Shown: positions 61,925 through 64,000 of the stretch, piece after piece
Layout of the letters: each line of letters opens with the position of its first letter
Position numbering within the stretch: position 1 is the first letter of the stretch
From: Todiramphus chloris collaris
Taxonomy: Eukaryota > Chordata > Aves > Coraciiformes > Alcedinidae
Length of the DNA stretch: 64,000 nucleotides
Direction of reading: 5' to 3'
Assembly (NCBI GenBank): GCA_025345505.1
Contig: JANVCC010000076.1
Location: 7,427,577 to 7,491,576, forward strand
Program-made: the position numbers and the translations under genes
Notes under the pieces: generated by a model
Told to the model about the DNA's origin: nothing
Databases searched by the model: none
The model's input: only the letters and a program-made list of their open reading frames with translations

Positions 61925-62348
61925 TGTGGTGGGCTGACTGTCTGGATGCCAGGTACCCAGCAAATCCACTCTGTCACTCCCCTCCTTAACTGGACAGGGG
62001 ACAGAGAAAATACCAAAAAGCCTTGTGCGTTCAGATTACTCACCAGTTACTGTCATGAGCAAAACAGACTTGACTCAGGGAATTAATTTAATTTATATCA
62101 ATCAAATCAGAGTAGGGTAATGAGAAAGAAAAAAATCCTAAAACACCTTCCCCTTATCTGTCCCTTCATCTCAAGCTCAACTTCACTCCTGGTGTTCTCT
62201 ACCTCCTCCCCAGTAGTGGCACAGGAAGATGGGGAATGAAGGTTGTGGTCAGGTCATCACACATTGTCCCTGCTGCTCATTCCTCCTCACACTCTTCCCC
62301 TGTAGTCTCGCAGCTCCCAAAAGCTTGCCACACAAACCCAATACAACA
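61925..62348 (-). mobile_element. Endogenous retroviral LTR, minus strand (fossil)
   Basis: The second copy of the LTR family at 18134-18629. On plus it starts TGTGGTGGGCTGAC and ends CCAATACAACA, so TG...CA on both strands. It contains GCAAAACAGACTTGACTCAG, ATCAAATCAGAGTAGGGTAA and GCTTGCCACACAAACCC. By my recollection of this avian LTR the middle is missing, as in the other copy. No matching target duplication seen, so the exact edges are approximate. It is the better preserved of the two. Confidence 0.65.
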
Positions 62349-64000
62349 ACATTCATCTTTCGTCTCTATCAGATTAGCCATGAAGGAGGCAGCTTTTATT
62401 TCCCTGATGAACAATTTATCATTTAGCATCTTCACTGAAGGAAAGAAAAGTAGCAAATAGTTTAACTTACAAAACCTCCAGGCGATCCACAAGATTTCTT
62501 TATACAATTATTAGTTCTGAAAACAGGCCTTAGGTCCAGTGTTGTATCATTACTGGCATTGGTTAGCGTTGAGAAAGCGTGAAATTTTTTTACGGAGCAA
62601 AGAGTCCCAGCTAGAAGACACAAAAGGGACTGTACTGGTATGATTCTTATGTGATTATTTGTACTTCCTAAGCAGATACACACACCACTTAAAATAATGG
62701 GTTATTTTCAGTTATGGGCTATACTGCATTGGAAACTATCGATTCTTCACACAGAATCCATGAAAATGTCTAACCATGGAATATTGTCCTTTTACTTAGA
62801 CACAACACTTCCCTTAACACTCACATTACCATCCACTGGAGTGAAAGGATTCAGTAAAATCTATTTTTAGCACACAACAACAAGAAGGTGTTGATTCTGT
62901 ATGCTGTTGTTATTATTACTCATTATGAAAGTGAATAATAAGAGTCTTTGATTTAATTTTTAGTCTTTTAAACTAAATACACTTGAAAACAGATAAGTTT
63001 CATAAAACAAGTAAAGCACATTTTACCATAGCTTTCCCATGGCTCTGATTTTTTTTTTTTTAATCCGTGTCTTTAATTTCTAGCTTTGAATAGTATTATT
63101 TACTGATTTTTGGTGGCTAATAACACAGAGATGCAACGGCATCATTATTGGCAACATCTTAATAAATTTTGAAATATCACTTGTATAACTTTCCGCTGTC
63201 AGGATTCTAAGGAGAAAACCTTCCAACAGCAGCAAAACCATGAACATTTTTTTCCATCTCTGAGCCAGTCTCCATGGAGCACAGAACCTCCGAGACAGAC
63301 AATGGAAACCACTAATGTCCCTCAAGAATTTTCTTGATAAACTTTGATAAAGAAATATGAGACATTCCATTAGATAGAGGCGTCAAAACACTACTGTTAA
63401 GGATGTCAAGCACTCCAATGAAAGGGACATCAGAAACTACTAAAAACACACAAAGTGATGAGAAGTATCTAAAAGGGCTATTACCAGAAAAGTTAGAAAA
63501 GTTTATTAGATTAGAAATTATTACAGGGAAAAAGAACCATAATGGAATCAAAACCAGATTTCTCAGCATTTTACTGTCACATTCCCCCACCATTAAAAAC
63601 AAAAAAAAAAATTATGAACATTGAACATAAGCATTATTTACAAGGGAAGTGAGAATTAGGAAATAGAGCAATCTATTTATTTCAATATATGATTTAGGAA
63701 ATATAAAGGGGCTGAAGATAACAGCTCGTAACTGGAGGGTTCTCAATAGCTCCACTAAAGATCCATGGCACCTACACTGTACATTTTATACACCTACAAT
63801 AGATGATCTTTTTCAAATGCTCAAGGAGATCAAAAATCAAAATCTTCTGGTGATGTGCTCATCAAGATTGCTGTACCCTTTCTTGAAATTCATGGTTTAA
63901 AGCCTGTTACCTCTTCAAAATTTCCTGCTTCACCAAGAAGTGGAACCATACCAGTTTCTCCATAAACATCTCCCACATTTAAATTCTGAGGCAGGGTATG
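62349..64000. other. Unique AT-rich DNA to window end
   Basis: About 1.65 kb. The only notable item is the possible minus-strand exon at 62471-62610. A minus-strand frame at 63080-63370 includes a hydrophobic MFMVLLLLEGFLL-type stretch that could be read as a signal peptide, but it has no good splice site or family match. Confidence 0.5.
62471..62610 (-). other. Candidate coding exon, minus strand (weak)
   Basis: On the minus strand, a pyrimidine-rich acceptor (CCCTTTTGTGTCTTCTAG) is followed by 140 bp that stay open, then a GTAAGT donor. The peptide reads GTLCSVKKFHAFSTLTNASN then DTTLDLRPVFRTNNCIKKSC and GSPGGF. It has three cysteines and two possible N-glycosylation sites (NAS, NDT), as in an extracellular domain. 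The exon would start in phase 1 and end in phase 0. I do not recognise the protein, no partner exon is seen in the window, and chance remains likely. Confidence 0.27.

Noticed and set aside
63080-63370. Minus-strand frame with a signal-peptide-like start
   Set aside because: No good donor or acceptor, and the residues after the hydrophobic part are unremarkable.
1-64000. CRISPR arrays, tRNA or rRNA genes, bacterial operons, prophage
   Set aside because: No regular spaced repeats or tRNA-like cloverleaf text found; all repeats are eukaryotic interspersed elements.

Overview
The window looks like AT-rich, gene-poor nuclear DNA from a bird. The strongest evidence is about twenty copies of CR1, the dominant LINE of birds and other sauropsids. 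Many have 5' truncations and end in the typical ATTCTATG / GATTCT tail. Other interspersed DNA consists of a few retroviral LTR fossils and three decayed MIR-type SINE pieces. I found no complete host protein gene, tRNA, rRNA, CRISPR array or bacterial-style operon. The only long coherent coding signal is CR1 reverse transcriptase. The setting fits a gene desert or a very large intron; the species cannot be named from sequence reading alone.

Layout. 1-3285: a CR1 tail, unique DNA, then a minus-strand CR1 split by a plus-strand CR1. 3286-11616: mostly unique DNA with relics of an old sauropsid repeat, a G-rich tract and one minus-strand CR1 (8590-9372). 11617-13681: a long minus-strand CR1 with large open pieces of reverse transcriptase, split by a 363-bp solo LTR (12619-12981) with TG...CA ends and a perfect 6-bp target duplication. 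13682-18133: unique. 18134-18629: an LTR fossil containing a CR1 piece. 18630-28801: about 10 kb of mostly unique DNA. 28802-30362: two CR1s. 30363-34119: unique. 34120-40168: a CR1-rich stretch with at least seven pieces, plus an LTR-like block at about 36700-37197. 40169-46705: mostly unique, with an old MIR, one CR1, a palindrome cluster and a CpG-retaining block at 44385-46140 that resembles a conserved developmental enhancer. 46706-49405: a CR1 tail and a 758-bp LTR fossil with a 22-base C run. 49406-56278: unique DNA, one old minus CR1 and a MIR piece. 56279-57271: a plus-strand CR1 split by a short CR1 joined to a very CpG-rich 130-bp head. 57272-64000: unique DNA, a second copy of the LTR family seen at 18134, and one possible minus-strand exon.

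There are no pathways or operons to describe. The main biology is the history of mobile elements. Four nested insertions give relative ages: CR1 into CR1 at 2821, LTR into CR1 at 12619, CR1 within an LTR at 18338, and a chimeric CR1 into CR1 at 56389. The non-repeat items most worth checking are the enhancer-like block near 44.4-46.1 kb and two candidate exons (35694-35816 plus, 62471-62610 minus). No protein in the window is recognisable as a new system, and I do not claim one.
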